From Limonium bicolor (Eukaryota > Streptophyta > Magnoliopsida > Caryophyllales > Plumbaginaceae), in the NCBI GenBank assembly GCA_023374045.1, contig CM041780.1, positions 38,207,030-38,271,029 of the forward strand: a DNA stretch of 64,000 bases, in the 5' to 3' direction. Below are positions 31,541 through 45,700 of this stretch, piece after piece. The stretch's first letter is position 1; every line of letters begins with the position of its first letter. Below the pieces are notes generated by a model. It did no database searches, had not been told where the DNA came from, and saw only the letters and a program-made list of their open reading frames with translations. The position numbers were made by a program, and so were the translations under genes.

Positions 31541-31728
31541 ACAGCAGGGGGCTGTATATCCCTCGCCCATAGGGGCATTTATATTTGACAGCAGGGGGCT
31601 GTATATCCCTCACCCATAGAGGCATTTATATTTGACAGCAGGGGGCTGTATATCCCTCGTCCACCAGGACATTTAAATCTGACAGCAGGGGGCTGTATAT
31701 CCCTTGTCCATATGGACATTGATTTCTG
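31541..31728. repeat. Minisatellite, 4 x 47 bp
   Basis: Units start at 31541, 31588, 31635 and 31682, each beginning ACAGCAGGGGGCTGTATATC. Unit 2 is nearly identical to unit 1; units 3 and 4 drift, and a decayed fifth follows at 31729. Each unit contains the small palindrome CAG..GGGGGCTG and a CCAT-A-GG-type centre. Confidence 0.92.
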
Positions 31729-32378
31729 GCGGTGGGGGCCATCTCTCCCAATTGAATTATTCCACTCTTGAGTTATTGGTTCTTGGATCTATCTTATTAT
31801 TCCTAGTCCTTCGTGACTATCTGAGTCTTTATACTCCGAACGGGAATTGGTTCTAACATCAACAATGGATGCTTACTAACTATGTGGTGTGACTACTTAA
31901 GTGGTTGACTTGTTTTGGAAGTTCTCTATCTATATCTTTGTCTTGTTTTCTTTTCTCTTTAACTTGATTGTTTTGAAGTGCTTTATCTCTGTTTTACTTT
32001 CAAGAGTTTAAATTCAAGTTACTGTTTATTTTGAGGAGTTATGTTTTAAAGATTGTTTTGGAGAATTGTACCAGTTCCATTCCAGGGAACTGACTCACCC
32101 CTCCCGGGGTGGGCTGCTTGGTTTCATCTTGCAGGTATAAATTGATTTACAGGTGGCCACGAAGAGCATGAGTGATTGGGATGGGATTAGGCTTATGGAG
32201 AGTGAATGTACTTTATTATTGTTATGTTAATGTTAAGTTTTCTCGAAGTTCAGACCGTAACTTAGTTAATTGTAATGGTTGTAATTGGTGAGGTTGGCAC
32301 CGGGTGTTTGGAGCCCGATGGTCTGTAGCACCTTTAGTTTATTTTCCGCTGTTGTTTTATTATTATAGGGGTGTTACA

Positions 32379-34127
32379 GTTTTACCCCTTTAGTCCAATG
32401 GTGTCACCACCTTGACTCTCCTCAGACAACTAGTGTGTTTTCCTTTCCCAACTTCATAATTTGGTTATCTCTGATTCTCACATAAAAGTCTAATATCCTA
32501 TCGGATGGGAACTGACATAGCGGAAATTCCTTTTGCTTATGGGTTTAGGGTTCTCATTTCGTTCTAGGTTTGAGTTTAGACGTTCCTTTCTCCATAGAAT
32601 TTTATTATAAACGTTAGTAGGTATTTCCAACACATAATTAAATTTAAGCTATAGGGCGATTCCAGCCATGATTCCTATTAGGGTTCGTAATCCTTCAGGC
32701 CTATGAGGTCTTCTAACTCATCTTAGTCGTGTTTCCTGTCGTCCCTAGTTGGGGTTTCCATCCTTTCCTAAAATTTTCTCATGTAGGTTCCCATTTTAAT
32801 CCATGAAATGCCCTAGTGGATAAGGTCTTTCTAACCTTTCTTCCAAGACTCTATATTTCCCGTAGCTATAGCTTGGACATTAAAAGTTACGAACTCGTTA
32901 AGTAATTTTATACATAGTCATTGTGGCTAAATTTCTCATGTTACTCTGTGCATTAGCCTCGGCATTGAATTTTTAACCACTCATAATGCTCTACTGCCCT
33001 AACTAATTTTTTTTTTCGAATTTAGCAAGGCTTTCAGTACCTATGAGGGGTTGGTCAGCTAGTAGCAGCGTTGTAACACTTCATTTTCTTTATTTCTTGT
33101 TGTACATCTCGATAATCGTATTTTTAACTGGACTGTTTGGTAATTACTCGTGTCGTAGTAGTGGTTATAGAGAGAGTGTAATAATTGTTAACTTATGACT
33201 TAATTGAAGGTAAGGTTCTTGCATCCTTTGGGCAGAGACTGCAATGGTCGGGTTTCCTACATCCCATGGGATAATTTAGGAAACCTTATCTTATCTTCAC
33301 CATTTTGATGGGTTCATTTACTCTTCTTTATTTCATTAATTTTCTTCTTTACTTATTTGTATTTGTACGCACTTGACAATCTCTCCTAGAGTTACCTCTT
33401 TACCCTTCTTTCCTTACTCTACTCTTTTCTTGAGAAAAGTTCTGTCCATTACATTTTTTTTTTGCTCCTTACACTTTCCTCTTGAGCGTTCACTCGTATT
33501 AAGAAGTATTAGTTTCATTCAGAATTAGTATTGGCACCTATGGATAGTATAGTGGTTATCTACTTCCCTAACCAGCAGTAAGCGGTAGACGGGCTTTTCT
33601 AGAAAGTCTCTACTTAATGTCTCTGTGTGGGCTACTTAAGGAGAAAACTCTATTGTTCGTTTATTGTTATGCAGTTTGAGCTCATAATAGCTACATTCTT
33701 CATTTGATTCAGTTTTATAGACATTACTAGGGATTCAGAGCGGTGGTTGGAGGGTGTGGTCACTTCATTGTAATGGTTTTCCCGAGGTGTCATTGTTAAC
33801 ATCACAATCTCGACAACGTAAGGAGCCGTGGGTTTACCAATTTTTTCAGGGTTACTATGTTCTTTTCCTACACCTTCCTGCCACCTTGACAGACTTTCGC
33901 CCTTATGGCAGACTTTTCTTAGTCCATTCAACCTTTTAAGTTCGAATAATTATTTCTTGCGCAATGTGTTCTATATAATGCCAGTAGGCGGACTATTAAT
34001 TCACTAAATGATTCTATGCTAACGTACATCACACACAAATTCACACACCCAATCCCAGATCCTAAGCACACAGTTTCCAAATCCTATCTCTTGTCATCAG
34101 AGCGTTCCTATTCTCTGATACCACTTT
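32379..34127 (-). mobile_element. Leader/internal remnant of element C
   Basis: It lies downstream, on the minus strand, of the C PBS. A 93-codon minus-strand frame (33931-33650) matches nothing that I recognise, and no gag motif is readable. It is cut at 32378 by LTR E. Otherwise I see nothing in it. Confidence 0.5.
34096..34123 (-). promoter_or_regulatory. Initiator tRNA-Met PBS of element C, in a short hairpin
   Basis: The minus strand TGGTATCAGAG (34123-34113) follows the LTR end GGATGTTACA by four bases. The arms ATCAGAG / CTCTGAT (34096-34102, 34113-34119) surround a 10-base loop. The hairpin is weaker than in A and D because of changes in the loop-proximal bases. Confidence 0.8.
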
Positions 34128-34953
34128 TGTAACATCCCTTTTCCATAAACCCGATTAACATCTACACACCATATAGTATATATATATATTCGACAAATAC
34201 AGCGGAAGTCTAATATTCAAATGCTTAACCAAAAGAGATGTTACCGCCGTCACGTGCCCAACGCACATGACAAGGCCTCCAAACCCAAACCAACAACCAA
34301 CCAAACAACATTGTGATGACAGAGATAGCTTACCATGTGACAACCTAATTCAAATTTTAACTATAACTGTGAGCCACTCTACTACTCAGGGCTTAGCCCA
34401 AGTTTTATTAGAAATCCCAAACATCAGTCTAACCCAGCCCGCTCTTCGTCTTCAAATTTCCAATCTACACACCTGAAAAAAACATTGTTGGAGGGGTCAG
34501 CCCAGCTACTGAGTATGTCATCATGCAATCTTACTGAACCCTCATAATCAACCCAGGTATTTGCCAAGTGAGCATGCAGGTTCATTTCATGCAAATTCTG
34601 ATTTATAAATATATAACAACATGCTTAACATGCAAATTAAACATAGCAATAAGCATATCATATAACAAGGCATAACATAAGCAACACATTCATCATATTC
34701 AAGTTCCAAACATAAAGTTCAAGCAAGGCAAACCAGGCGTAACATAAACATCTCAGTCACCATGACCAAGTTCCACACATAAAGATCAAAACAAGTCAAT
34801 CGTTGTCAGTGCCTTCTAGCGATTGTTAGCTTTAGTTATAGATCCTCCAATTTCCCATCGCGCGTGTCCTCACATAGTTTCACACGTGTCACATGTTAGG
34901 AAGTGACACGTACCCTATTAGAAGGTGGGTCAACCTGGGCAGTGGCCCTTAAC

Positions 34954-35080
34954 ATATCAACGGCACATATGCCTCATTTAATCATACCATCATACCAATA
35001 TCAACGGCACATAGGCCTCATTGAATCATACCAATATCAACGGCACATAGGCCTCATTGAATCATACCATCATACCAACA
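34954..35080. repeat. Minisatellite in the C LTR, about 3 units
   Basis: ATATCAACGGCACATAGGCC repeats near 34954, 34999 and 35034, with CTCATTGAATCATACC between. A looser GAGTGG(A/G)CC(A/G)GTT block repeats at 35083 and 35160. It sits in about the same part of the LTR as the 47-bp minisatellite of E. Confidence 0.85.
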
Positions 35081-37620
35081 TCTGAGTGGACCGGTTAGTC
35101 GTCATCCGCTCATCATACCATACCAATACCAACCATCACCAATACCAATACCAATATTTGAGTGGGCCAGTTTGTCGGCATCCACTCGGTGCACCATAAC
35201 GCGCGACCAAGAACCCCGTAGGTGTTCTTGTTCCTAAGCTACTCTCATAACCCCATTCTACCCCGTTAGCCCAATACTGGTTAGGGTAGTCATACATATA
35301 AAACACAGATCATTTAAATCATAGGGTTAATGCATTGTCAAGGTCTTTCCAATTTCTTCCTAAAGGTCATTCTTAGGAAGATATACCATAAACATCATAA
35401 GCAAGCTTTCCATCTCATAATATTGTAACACCATGTTACGTTTCTTTCCAAGTTACTCAGTAGTAACACATTCTCTTAATGTATATATCTTGATACTACA
35501 TGTATCTCTATCCCATTTACATATTAGAGTACTCAATTGGCAAACAGCTCATTCTCATTTGATTAATCACACAGATGTCGTAGTGATATCATATCATAAG
35601 GTAAGTAATTAGAGTTACCATCACCAATCAACATGCTATATGTAAACAACATAATGTTGCACAGAAGTATTTAAACACTCATATCTTCTTGTCATACAGC
35701 ACATAGTTATCTGGACCCGAGGTAACCTTCGGGCCATTCGGATCACACAACAACATACCTGGAATATGCAGCTTTATAATATGCTAACCATCAGTATACC
35801 AACATCCACATCTTTCCATGGCGCCCCACTTCCTGAATCCTAAAGTATGAGGGAAAACTTCTTTGTTAATTCATCTTCATCATTATTATTCTTTGGGTAG
35901 TCTTCCTATTTAAAGTAATCTAACCCTTTTCTTGCCTGTTCCACCAAACTAGTAGTAAGGAATCTATAATTATTACTACCGAGATTCTCCTACGAATATT
36001 CGCTCCTTAAGCTATATTTGATAGCTTAATTTGTGTGTGGTTAATTTAATCAGAAACGTGTATTTTGTAATAGAGTTTTATTTAATCTCAACGTATTTAA
36101 TGCGACCCAAATAAAAGTCTAATTTATTTGAACAGAATAGTCCTATACTGATTACTAGTTTTCTTATTCAGATTCTCTTCAAAACTTATATCATAATTTA
36201 AGAAATTTACAATCATCCTTAACAGGTCCATAACACTTACTCAAACTTCGAGTTTATTTCAAATTCTGAGGTTACTCGAATTTAGTAACACCTTATTCAA
36301 CCAACACGTTAAATTCCTTTGTATATGTTTTCCTTAAATTTCATTAATTTTTATTTAGTTTCCTCATGTTCATAAGCCTACGGGTTTCTCTTCCCTTCGG
36401 CCTAGACTTACCACTAATCTAAAATCGGTTTTAATTTCTAGTGTTTATTAAACTTTGTTTTCTTCGTCCTAAATTACCTTTGATCTAAGGCCCATTAAAT
36501 TTTGCTTATCTAAGGTTAGGCTTCAACTTTGACACTATCCCCAACTTCTCTAAGTCATATTTACCAAGTTATAAATTTATTAAACTTTGTCTCATATATT
36601 TATTCTAGTTAACTCTTTTATGTTTTTACTAACTTAATTAGGCTATGTTTGGTTGTTTGGGGTTGGCCCTAATTTACCCTTCCTATTTTGGGATTAAGCC
36701 CACTGCTAGAATTTTGGTTAAATTGAGATTATTCCAACCCTTATATTCCTTGATCCAAGTTTACAGATTTTGATTGTTGACCATATTAGACCAACTACAG
36801 TGTTTCTAAATCTCCAACCCAACCAACTATCTCAAATTTTGTTTAACTATTTGTAAACCCAATATCGATTATTAATTTTCTAACCCAACTTCTACGTTAT
36901 TTTTGTTAGGCTGATTTACTTAGCCCAATTATGTATCTAGTTATTAAGTTACAAAACTTAGGCTCATTTCCTAAAGACCATATTACTTAATCACATCCCT
37001 AAGCCCAACTTAATTCTTTGGTCACCATTGGATTATTATTTTTTTAAGCCTAGTTTAACTTTTGGGTTGTTGATTTATTCTACCCCAACCAAATTCCCTT
37101 GTCACGCTAGTTTGGGATCAACTCAACAGCAGCCCAAATTAATTTCATTTCCTTAACTCCCATTGTTAAAAGCCCAATCCTATTCTGTTATATCCTAACC
37201 CTATTTAGTTTTTCTTTTCTTTCTTTTTTTTTGTTAGACATCTTACTGGGCTGAGCAAATTTTAACCTAGATTAAGTGCTGACTAAATTTAACCTACCCA
37301 ATCTAGTCTAATTTTGGACCAACCATTATCATAATTTTGATTTATGTTGACAATATTCGTTTCGCATTATTGATACTTAATTCATGTTTCAAATATCAAA
37401 ATTACATTCTGGCCCCGTAAATTTTCAAAAATTATTAAATAGCCCCTAATATTTTCTAGAATTACATTTACACCACTAATTTGACAATTGTGTATTTTAA
37501 CCCCAAAATTTTTCTCGAACTGCAGTTTAACCCCAACTCCTCTCATTTATGATTGTTACCCTTATTTCTTCAGAATTACCAGTTTACCCTAATAAATTCC
37601 AGAAACTACTAATTTTAATA

Positions 37621-37651
37621 AGAATTATTATTATTATTACTATTACTGTTA

Positions 37652-37686
<35 letters not shown>
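37621..37686. repeat. ATT trinucleotide microsatellite
   Basis: About 20 TTA/ATT units with a few C or G interruptions, inside the C LTR. Confidence 0.9.
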
Positions 37687-39670
37687 TCTAAAAACCCTAG
37701 TTGCCGATTTGCCCTAATCCACATTCAAACCTTAACTCGAACGCCCCCAATTTGAATAAAAAACCCTAAATTTTTCTAGATTTTCAAATCCTCAAAAACT
37801 GCAGTTTACCATATTTACCCTAATTTATCTTAATCTACAATTTTACCACAATTTCTTCCATAATTATCGGTTTTTACTTAAACCCTAAATAAATTTCTAA
37901 AACTTTAATTTCCCAATCTTGACCCAAATTTTGAAACCTTAATTTCAGAAAACCTAAATTTTACCAATTTTGCACCAATTTAATTAAACCCTAATCGATA
38001 ACCAATCCCTAATTTGAATCGAAACCCTAGCTAGTTTATTTTGATATCTACGATTTCAACACAATAAAAACTTCCTCTTCTAATTTATTTTTTTCAAAAT
38101 TCTAATTTATCAAATCAACCCTAATTCCCACTTCTTCAATTATCCCCAGTTCAATTAAACCCAGTCTGAAACCCTAATTTATATAATTTTGAACCCTAAT
38201 TTCAAATTGAAACTTTAATTCTGTTTTTCTACAGTTTACGGTTCCAACCATGAATAAGTAAACATTTTTTTAAGGCAAAATTGTTCAAAGGTTCCCTGTT
38301 TCGCATATCAACACAACCATAGTTCAGAGTTTTCAAAGTCCCTTTACAGAGAGTTCAACATATCAGTTTAGCAAAAATTTCAGAACCTAATTACCGTTAA
38401 TAATTCGCACGGGAACTAGCCAAGATTTACAGAGTTTTAACAAGCAAAAATCGGGCTCCTATAGCGCCAAACATACCGAGGATAATTAGGAAGATTTTCC
38501 TAGTTTTGGTTCCTAAATCTAGCTAAAACTGAGAATTATTCATGGTAGGAAGTCATTACTTCATTACCTTTCCTTGCGCACCCAAACGCGGCCTTATATC
38601 TCCGATTCTCCTTCTCGGTTCCGCCTTCGACAAACCTTAGCTTTGGACGCATTTTCTTCTTCCGAAAATCCAAATAGAAGAGGAAAGAAAGGAAGTGAGT
38701 TTTCAGAGTTTTAATTGGGGAAGGAAAATCGAGTTTATGAGAAGCTACCTTGTTCAGGATTCAGATCAGAGAAGAGAAGGGAGTAGGCGTCGGTCAAGAG
38801 AATGGAGGAAGAGAGGCGCAATTCCATTTGCATCAAATGAACAAATATAGTCCGATTTACTTAGGAGAGGAAGAAGCTTACAAGAGAAGGAGATGAAAAC
38901 TTGCAGATGAAGGAGAAACGTATGGGAGTAGGGAAAGGAGTCGGCGGCGGTGATTTTCCGCCAACAGAAGGAGAAGAAGGAAGATAGAAGGAAAGAGTTA
39001 GGGTTGGAACTTTTTGTATTAGAAAGTTACAGTTAGGGTTGGAGAAACTAACATGAGTCGAATGAGGGAGAGGGCCGGCTGGCTCAACTTTGGGCTGGTC
39101 GGCCCATTATTTATTTTTTTTACATGTTTCTGAATCAGCCCAATGGTCCAACAAGAGGAATTTTTTTGTCTGAATGACTTATCTGTCGTTTCTGAACCGC
39201 CAATTAATTCGTAAATGCTCGGGCTCGTTATTAAATCCCGAAATGTTTTTTTAATGTATAACATTATTTTATAACTTTTTATATATATGATAGATTTTAT
39301 TAATTTTATTATTTAATTTCCTCCTTTAATAACGTTTATTAATTCGTTATTTTATGTAACAAACTTTAGATTATACAACCCCATATTTGTTAACTCGATT
39401 TTTATACATATACTAAGCTTATCGGTGAGTTTCCATTATTCACCTAAGTATAAGTATTTTATGTTTTGTTTTAATACTTAATTTTTATTTCATTATTTTA
39501 TGCGAGGTTTATTAACCTCCCTAATCCTCACGTTCGTAAATTAAATAATTCCTTAAATGTATGAATTGACTAATCCATCTCAATAAAATTCATAACCTTA
39601 ATTATACATTTTGGCTTAATTAATTATTCAATTAAGCTTTATTTACTTAATAAATTTTAGGGATATTTCA

Positions 39671-41164
39671 ATTTAGTTGGAGATCATTAGTGATGATATG
39701 AGTTAGGTTAACTAAAAAAAATTAACCACCCAATTCGATCAATGTTTTAGGGTTTAAGAATTTAGACTCCGGAGGAGAGTAAGCAACCGAACGACCAATG
39801 GTGAACGGTATGGTTTTCTTGTGACCTGCTTGCTAACGAGGTGTCCCTCGGCATGTGTGATATTTTTTTATGTGCGCCGACTAAACAAGATAAAGCATGC
39901 AACCGGAATATTATGTTTGTTGTGTGATTGCGATGCACTAACACAACTTTACCTTGAGAACTTACTAACTAATGTTTAGTAAACAATGGTGTGAGATTAA
40001 GGAACACTCCCTAGCATTGTTTAATTAGTAACCGAAAGAGGCTAACTAACAAACATTGACTTTGAGGCTTCCACTAACTGGAACTTGGGGGGGGGGAGTG
40101 AGGATTCCGGAATTGTTCCGGCACATGTGTATTAGGGGAGGTTGGTATCCTTATCAGGTCCCGACTTCCAAATATGACTTGTCTTCGGACTCGTTGCCTA
40201 GAGTCGATATATAGACTCGACCTCCTCGGACTTCTTGTTTTAGGAGGGAGGCTTACTGAGATGGTGTGGTGGGATCTACCTAAATCCCAACTAATTCTAA
40301 AAAATATTGTTTATGTAAGCCAATGGAGCTGATAACTCATTGGTTAGGGTTACATGACCCGACAAGATAAACAATGAGTTAAGGAACAACCATTCTAATT
40401 AAAGAACAGTTGACTTAACTGAGATAAGATTTGAGATAAGATTTGAGATAAAGTACAACCAATTCTAATTAAAGAACGGTTGGTACATTGAGACTGAGAT
40501 AAGGACTAAGACTGAGGTAAGGTAAGAATGGACTGAGATTAAGAGGTATAATATTTTAAGGAGTAAAAAGATTAACTCACTAATTAAGGGAACGCTTTTA
40601 AGTCGTTCTTTGTGTGTGAACCATGTGTGTTCAAATGTGGCTTGTTGTTTATTGCACTTTTATTTATATTGTGCATCTAATCAATCTCCATTCTATCGAC
40701 AATTAGTCGTTGTAGTCCCGTTAGCTTGCGGGCCATGAGAGAATCGTACCAGCAAAGGTGCTGACCCCCTCGGGGGCTACTGTTTATATTTTGCAGGTGA
40801 ATGACAGAAGAAGACAGTCCTGAGAGTAGGATCGGGTAGAGTTACTTCTGGTTGTCTTCTTTTAGTTGTACGAGTTGTGCATGTACACTCATTTAGTGAA
40901 GGGTATAAGATGTTAGTAAGTTGTATAGGATGTAAGGAGTTTGTAAGATTGTTATGTAATTAGTTAAGGCTTGTAAGTACTAATGTTTGGTATATTCGGG
41001 TCCATCATACCGTAGCTAGATCTTGGAGAATTTAGTATGCCTAGTTGGTCACGTGGGTGACTAACGGCGGTAGCACCAAATGTTGTATGAAATCTGCTGC
41101 AAAGTTAATATAAGTGACTGGAGGTGTATGAGATAAGTATGGCTTTATGAGTTGGGGTGTTACA
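39671..41164 (+). repeat. LTR fragment F, related to element A, plus strand
   Basis: From about 39790 it matches the reverse complement of the A LTR (GTGACCTGCTTGCTAACGAG; AAACAAGATAAAGCATGCAA). It has the hairpin motif GCTGACCCCCTCGGGGGC plus TTGCAGGT (40760-40798) and ends GGGGTGTTACA at 41164. The 5' part is cut at 39670 by C. No PBS follows. Confidence 0.8.
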
Positions 41165-42734
41165 TGTTAGGGTCATTGTATTCCTTAACATAACCAAATG
41201 GAGATATTAGGCTTAAAGCACCAAAATGAACCTTAAGGAATAAGATTTACCTTATAACTCAAGTGTTAATAGTTTTCCCAATAATTTTGGCCAGCACTAG
41301 GAAAAGGGGTAAATGGTTATATATTAGATATATCTAAAGCTTTGAAGATAGATTAAGCACAAGGAACCATAGTTTTTGAGCCGTACCTTTGGTTGAAGTC
41401 TTTCCTAGTTTAGAGCTTGTTTTCCTTGGAACTTTTGGCTATTTTTAGGAGTTGAAGAAGCTCAAGTTCTTGAATGAAAATATTGAAGGAAATGATCTTA
41501 ACAGTGCTAAATTTTTGGACCTCCAAATAAGTGGGAAGATCTTGGGGTTTTAGAGTACCTTTCTTACCTTTAACTTTACTTGGACTGGGACAAGCTTTCC
41601 CTTGTCTTACTTCTGATTTTTGACCTTAAAAGCAACAGATTTTAAGTATAATGAAGAGAGGAAGAAGAGTTGTATTGTTCTTGATGAAGAAAGGAGAAGA
41701 TTTAAGGGAAACACAAGGGTTTATGAGGAGTGTTTGTCAAGAACATAAGGTGTTCTTCCATGGAGCATCAATGGAGGAAGATTGATAGGATCAAGGTGTT
41801 GACCGAGTAGCTCTGAGGTGTTAGTCTCAGACCAACCCTGCTTGGAGACAAGTATTTGCCAAAGATGATAACACAGAAGCTTTTGTATAAACTTAACAAG
41901 ACAGGATTTCACTTATATTGAAATTCAAGACGAATTACAACCTAGCTTCCTATCTTGGGATTCGACATAAGTATTCTGTCTCATCCAACACTCGCTCTAC
42001 TCTATAAGTATATCAATACGGAATAAGGAGTAAAGGGAGTGTTTTGTGTGCTCTATAGGTGATAAATACCTAAGCTAGAGTGACTAAGTCACACCAAGAT
42101 CTCTCGTAAATATTGTGTCTCTCAAACAATCCTTTTCTCTCTTATAAGGTGTAAACTCGGATGCGTACTTCTCTTTTTACAAATGTGTGCTTATATACAG
42201 TCTAAAGAAAGGCTAAAATATCTGATACTGATCGTGGAGTGAGGCTCAGTTTAGATGCACAAGTATCGGAGTGGTCTTGCTTCTCCATGATCTCCATAGA
42301 GTTTGTGTTCCATGTCTCTTTAATTCTCGAAGTTGACTAGTTCTGAACGTGTGCGTGCGTGTCAAGTATTGATCCGTTGTTGGAGTATGAAGGTGTTGCT
42401 GAGATAGTCCTACAATTGAGTAATTCAATCAACAAGAGAAGTGTTCGTCCCTGCGGAAAGATCGAGTGAGTCCTTCGGTCGAACGAGTCTTCGTCTTTAC
42501 TGATAGATCGAGTAAGTCCATCCGTGTGGGTTCATCCATCAGTTGAGAAATTTAAGGAGTAACGTTCACTAAACCACAATGGTTATCAACCATCAGCCTT
42601 GGTCCGAAATTCATGCAAATGTGAGTAAAATTTGAAGCCTTGACTTTCTAATAGTTTGAGAGAGTCCGTCAATCAGTTCCGAAAATTAAGGAGCAATGTT
42701 TACCCCCTTTGGCCTTAAATATTGGCTTCAGTAA
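41165..42734. repeat. Mixed remnant: Tekay-like LTR piece, then the left flank of solo LTR H
   Basis: 41165-41730 resembles the minus-strand A LTR around 11450-11990 in layout (AAGGTAAAT/TTACCTT blocks, GAAGCTC, AAGAGGAAGAAG). From about 41740 the sequence changes character (TGGAGCATCAATGGAGGAAG; TTGAAATTCAAGACGAATTA) and continues, across H, into 47748. This could be a Copia-type LTR, but I cannot name it. No supportable gene. Confidence 0.4.
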
Positions 42735-45700
42735 TGAAATACCCCTAACCTTTAAAATATAATTAAATGATCTATTAATGATCTAAGATGGTTAATAAAC
42801 ACCTAAATATTACTGGGGAACAATCTAAAGATCTCAACAAGGCAAAACATGTCTTAAGATCGGTAAAGCCAAAAAGGTGCTTTAAGACCCCATAAAGATT
42901 GTATGACCTTAGATAGGATCCAAAGTGGATTCCTAAGTATTATAATGAAGTAAGGAACACAAAAAAACAGTTCCCAAAGAAAACTAAGCTCAGAAACACC
43001 TTGCAACACAAAATGTGCACTAAAACTCCTTAAAGCACATTTTTGTGAAATTGCCTTCTAAATTGATTTTTAATGGGCTTAAAGGTTATAAATACCTTTA
43101 AATATGATATTATATCACATTATATCATATTAGGAATTTAATTCCAAATTTTACAAATTTTTACAAATTTAATATTAAATAAAACCCTAAAAGGGGGCCC
43201 ACATGAGTCAACATTGACTAAGATTGGTCAAGAGGTCAAAGTTGACCCCTTGGACCATAAGAGATCGGCAGCCACAAGCCAAGGAGGCTCCATTTCACCA
43301 CTTGTACACACCATGGACAGCACTCCAACATGTTTCCCTTAATTAAGGGCACCTTTTAGCTTTAGATTAGTTTATACACTCCTTTAGGCTCCATTATTTG
43401 ACTCCTCCAGCTGGGAAATCGTGTGAGCCTCTCCTTTCTTCTCCACAGCCGACTCCTTGTCCCTCTTATCCCTTAGGTGAGTCATCATTCAATTACAAGA
43501 CAATAAACTAGTCAAATTTACTTTTCTAATCAAATAATACCAATTCTAATCACTCTCTCTCTCTCCTAGCTTCATTCTAACCATTGAAGCTGACCTTCCA
43601 AGCTCTCCCAAGCTCTCTCAACTGAACTCCTTGAGTTGGGAAGGTAAATCTAACTTCTAAGCTTCTAAGTAATGGTTTAAGGCTTGTTTTTGGCTCTTTT
43701 CTTCATCTCTTCACCACCTATGCTTAGATCTCGTGGCTAATCAGTTCCTATGGCTTATTCTCAGTGTTCTAAGGTTAGAACATCAATCAAATTCGGTTGA
43801 AACAAGTTTAGAGACCAAGTTTGCTCAAAATCTCATTTTAAGGTAAAAACATACCTTAAGCTTCTCTACTCTTCATCCGATTTTATTCCTCTGATTTTTA
43901 TGAGTTTATACACTCATACTCTTCATATTTACATGTTCAATCAGTTGGATAGCCATTTGGAGCAAGGGTGGCCGAGATCCAAAGGAAATACCCTTTTTTA
44001 AGGCATTTTTCCAAGGTAAAACCTAATAACAAGGCAGCTTGTTGGGATCTAGCTATTTCCTATGTCAATATGGTGGATCTAACACCTTGTGGTGTGTTTG
44101 ATTCAGGCCGAAACCATCTTGAATTCTCCTTGCATTTTAAGGTGATTTTTGCCTTAAATCTTACATTAATTATTCCTTATGGTTAAGCTCAAGCTTGGAG
44201 TGTAACCATATCTTGTTTTTGTGTATTAAACATGTCTAAATCATGTGGTGAATTTTCCTTCAAGTGGCCGAGAGCATACAAGGATAAATCAAGGTATAAA
44301 CACCTTAAATCTATGATTTTTATAATTTCTAAGCTTATATATTAATATTGCCGAGAGTGAAATATTAAATAAGGGTCATATTGACCTAAAAACGGAAAAA
44401 AAATGACTAAGATAAATTAAGCTAGTCATTTAAGAGATTTAATTAACATAATGGTCTCATTATTACCTTATGTGGAAAAATAATCAAATACAAGTGAGGC
44501 CGTGAGTATGTATTATATTTTGAGACATTTATTGTGTAATTTATTTTGCAAGTTCAAGGTTGTAATAAGGCCATGTCATTAGGCCATTTTAATTTAAGTT
44601 TATAAGCTTATTTAGTTTTATTTATGCTTATAATTAAAATTGGGGCCAAACGGTAATTACTAACAAAGTATTAGGCCGAGAGCTTAATATAAAGGAATTT
44701 AGGGTTTTTAAATGAATTTAATAAAAATTATAACATTTTATAAAGTTTTGGGTCAAAATTGTAAAAATAGAAAAGTATAGGTAAAGTCTTGTAATTACCG
44801 AAAGGTTTGGGTCCAATTTGGTATTAGAAGTCAAAGTTGACTATATAGGAGACTTTGACCAAGTTGGAGAATTTTAGAAATTAAAATACAACCTTATATT
44901 AAGATAAGTATTAATTTGTAAAAGATTTAAAAGAGATGGGCTATAATGTAATTTCTGAAAACTTGGGGTACTAAATGGAGTTTAGTACAAACCATGGGTT
45001 ATTAGGAATTTTAGAAGTTGATTTGGTTAAATTTGGAGTTTATATGAATTATATAAGTATAATATAAGGTATTTTATGATATTGTTACAAATGGGCAACT
45101 TATGTGGAAAAACCGAGATTTAAAGGAAGTATAAGGTTAGGAATAATATTTATAACCTTTTGGTATAGTTTGGTGATTTTTGGAATTATATATAAGGTTT
45201 TATACGGACATATGTATAATATATGGTTTTAATGGAATTAGAAAACTATGTATTATAAATTGGGAGGATTTGATAAATATAAAACATTTGGTGGTGGAAA
45301 TTTAATTAAAACAGTCCTAGGGGATGTTCGAAAATTATAGCCTTTAAAAACTATAGGTTATAATTATTTTAAGGTTTAAGGATTATAATATAAGGTATAT
45401 GTTATAAGTGTAACAATGAAATATAATTGAGGTTGATTTATGATTTATAGAAGTTTAGTGGTTTATTTTGGAAACCGAAAATATAAGGAGTTGTTTGGTA
45501 TTTTACAACAATTTACAACTATATGTTATAATTGTTTTAATGACTTAAATGTCATAACATAAGTTATATAACTAGAATGTAACATTATGTTAACTATGTG
45601 GTGGATTTTGTAAATACTTAAGAACATAAGTGCTGTTCGGAAATAGTAACATTTTTAAATGGAATTTATAATATGGTTTTGATGTTATAAGAGTTATAAC

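Larger units (their letters stand above)
28982..32378 (+). repeat. LTR fragment E, Tekay-like, plus strand
   Basis: It ends TATTATAGGGGTGTTACA at 32378. It has the conserved ACTCACCCCTCCCGGGGTGG...CTTGCAGGT motif (32092-32136) and CCGCTG near the end, as in A on the other strand. Its left part is cut where element A inserted. No PBS follows 32378, so it is a solo or 3' LTR. 28982-31050 is very AT-rich, with no supportable gene. Confidence 0.7.
34128..39670 (-). repeat. 5' LTR of element C (about 5.5 kb)
   Basis: Bounded by TGAAATATCCC at 39670 (minus strand) and GGGATGTTACA at 34128, with the PBS beyond. The conserved GCTGACCCCTCC...TTTTTTCAGGT motif lies at about 34478-34506 (minus). It contains a minisatellite (34954-35080) and an ATT run (37621-37686). 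Gene-like short frames (for example 34903-35085) are minisatellite translations. The length is at the upper end for Tekay LTRs, so a hidden insertion cannot be excluded. Confidence 0.75.

Noticed and set aside
31541..31728. CRISPR-like regular repeats
   Set aside because: The units are contiguous without unique spacers, and the setting is a plant LTR; it is a minisatellite.
34903..35085. Plus-strand frame with QYQRHIGLIES repeats
   Set aside because: Translation of the minisatellite in the C LTR.
37549..37755. 68-codon plus-strand frame with an Ile run
   Set aside because: Translation through the ATT microsatellite.
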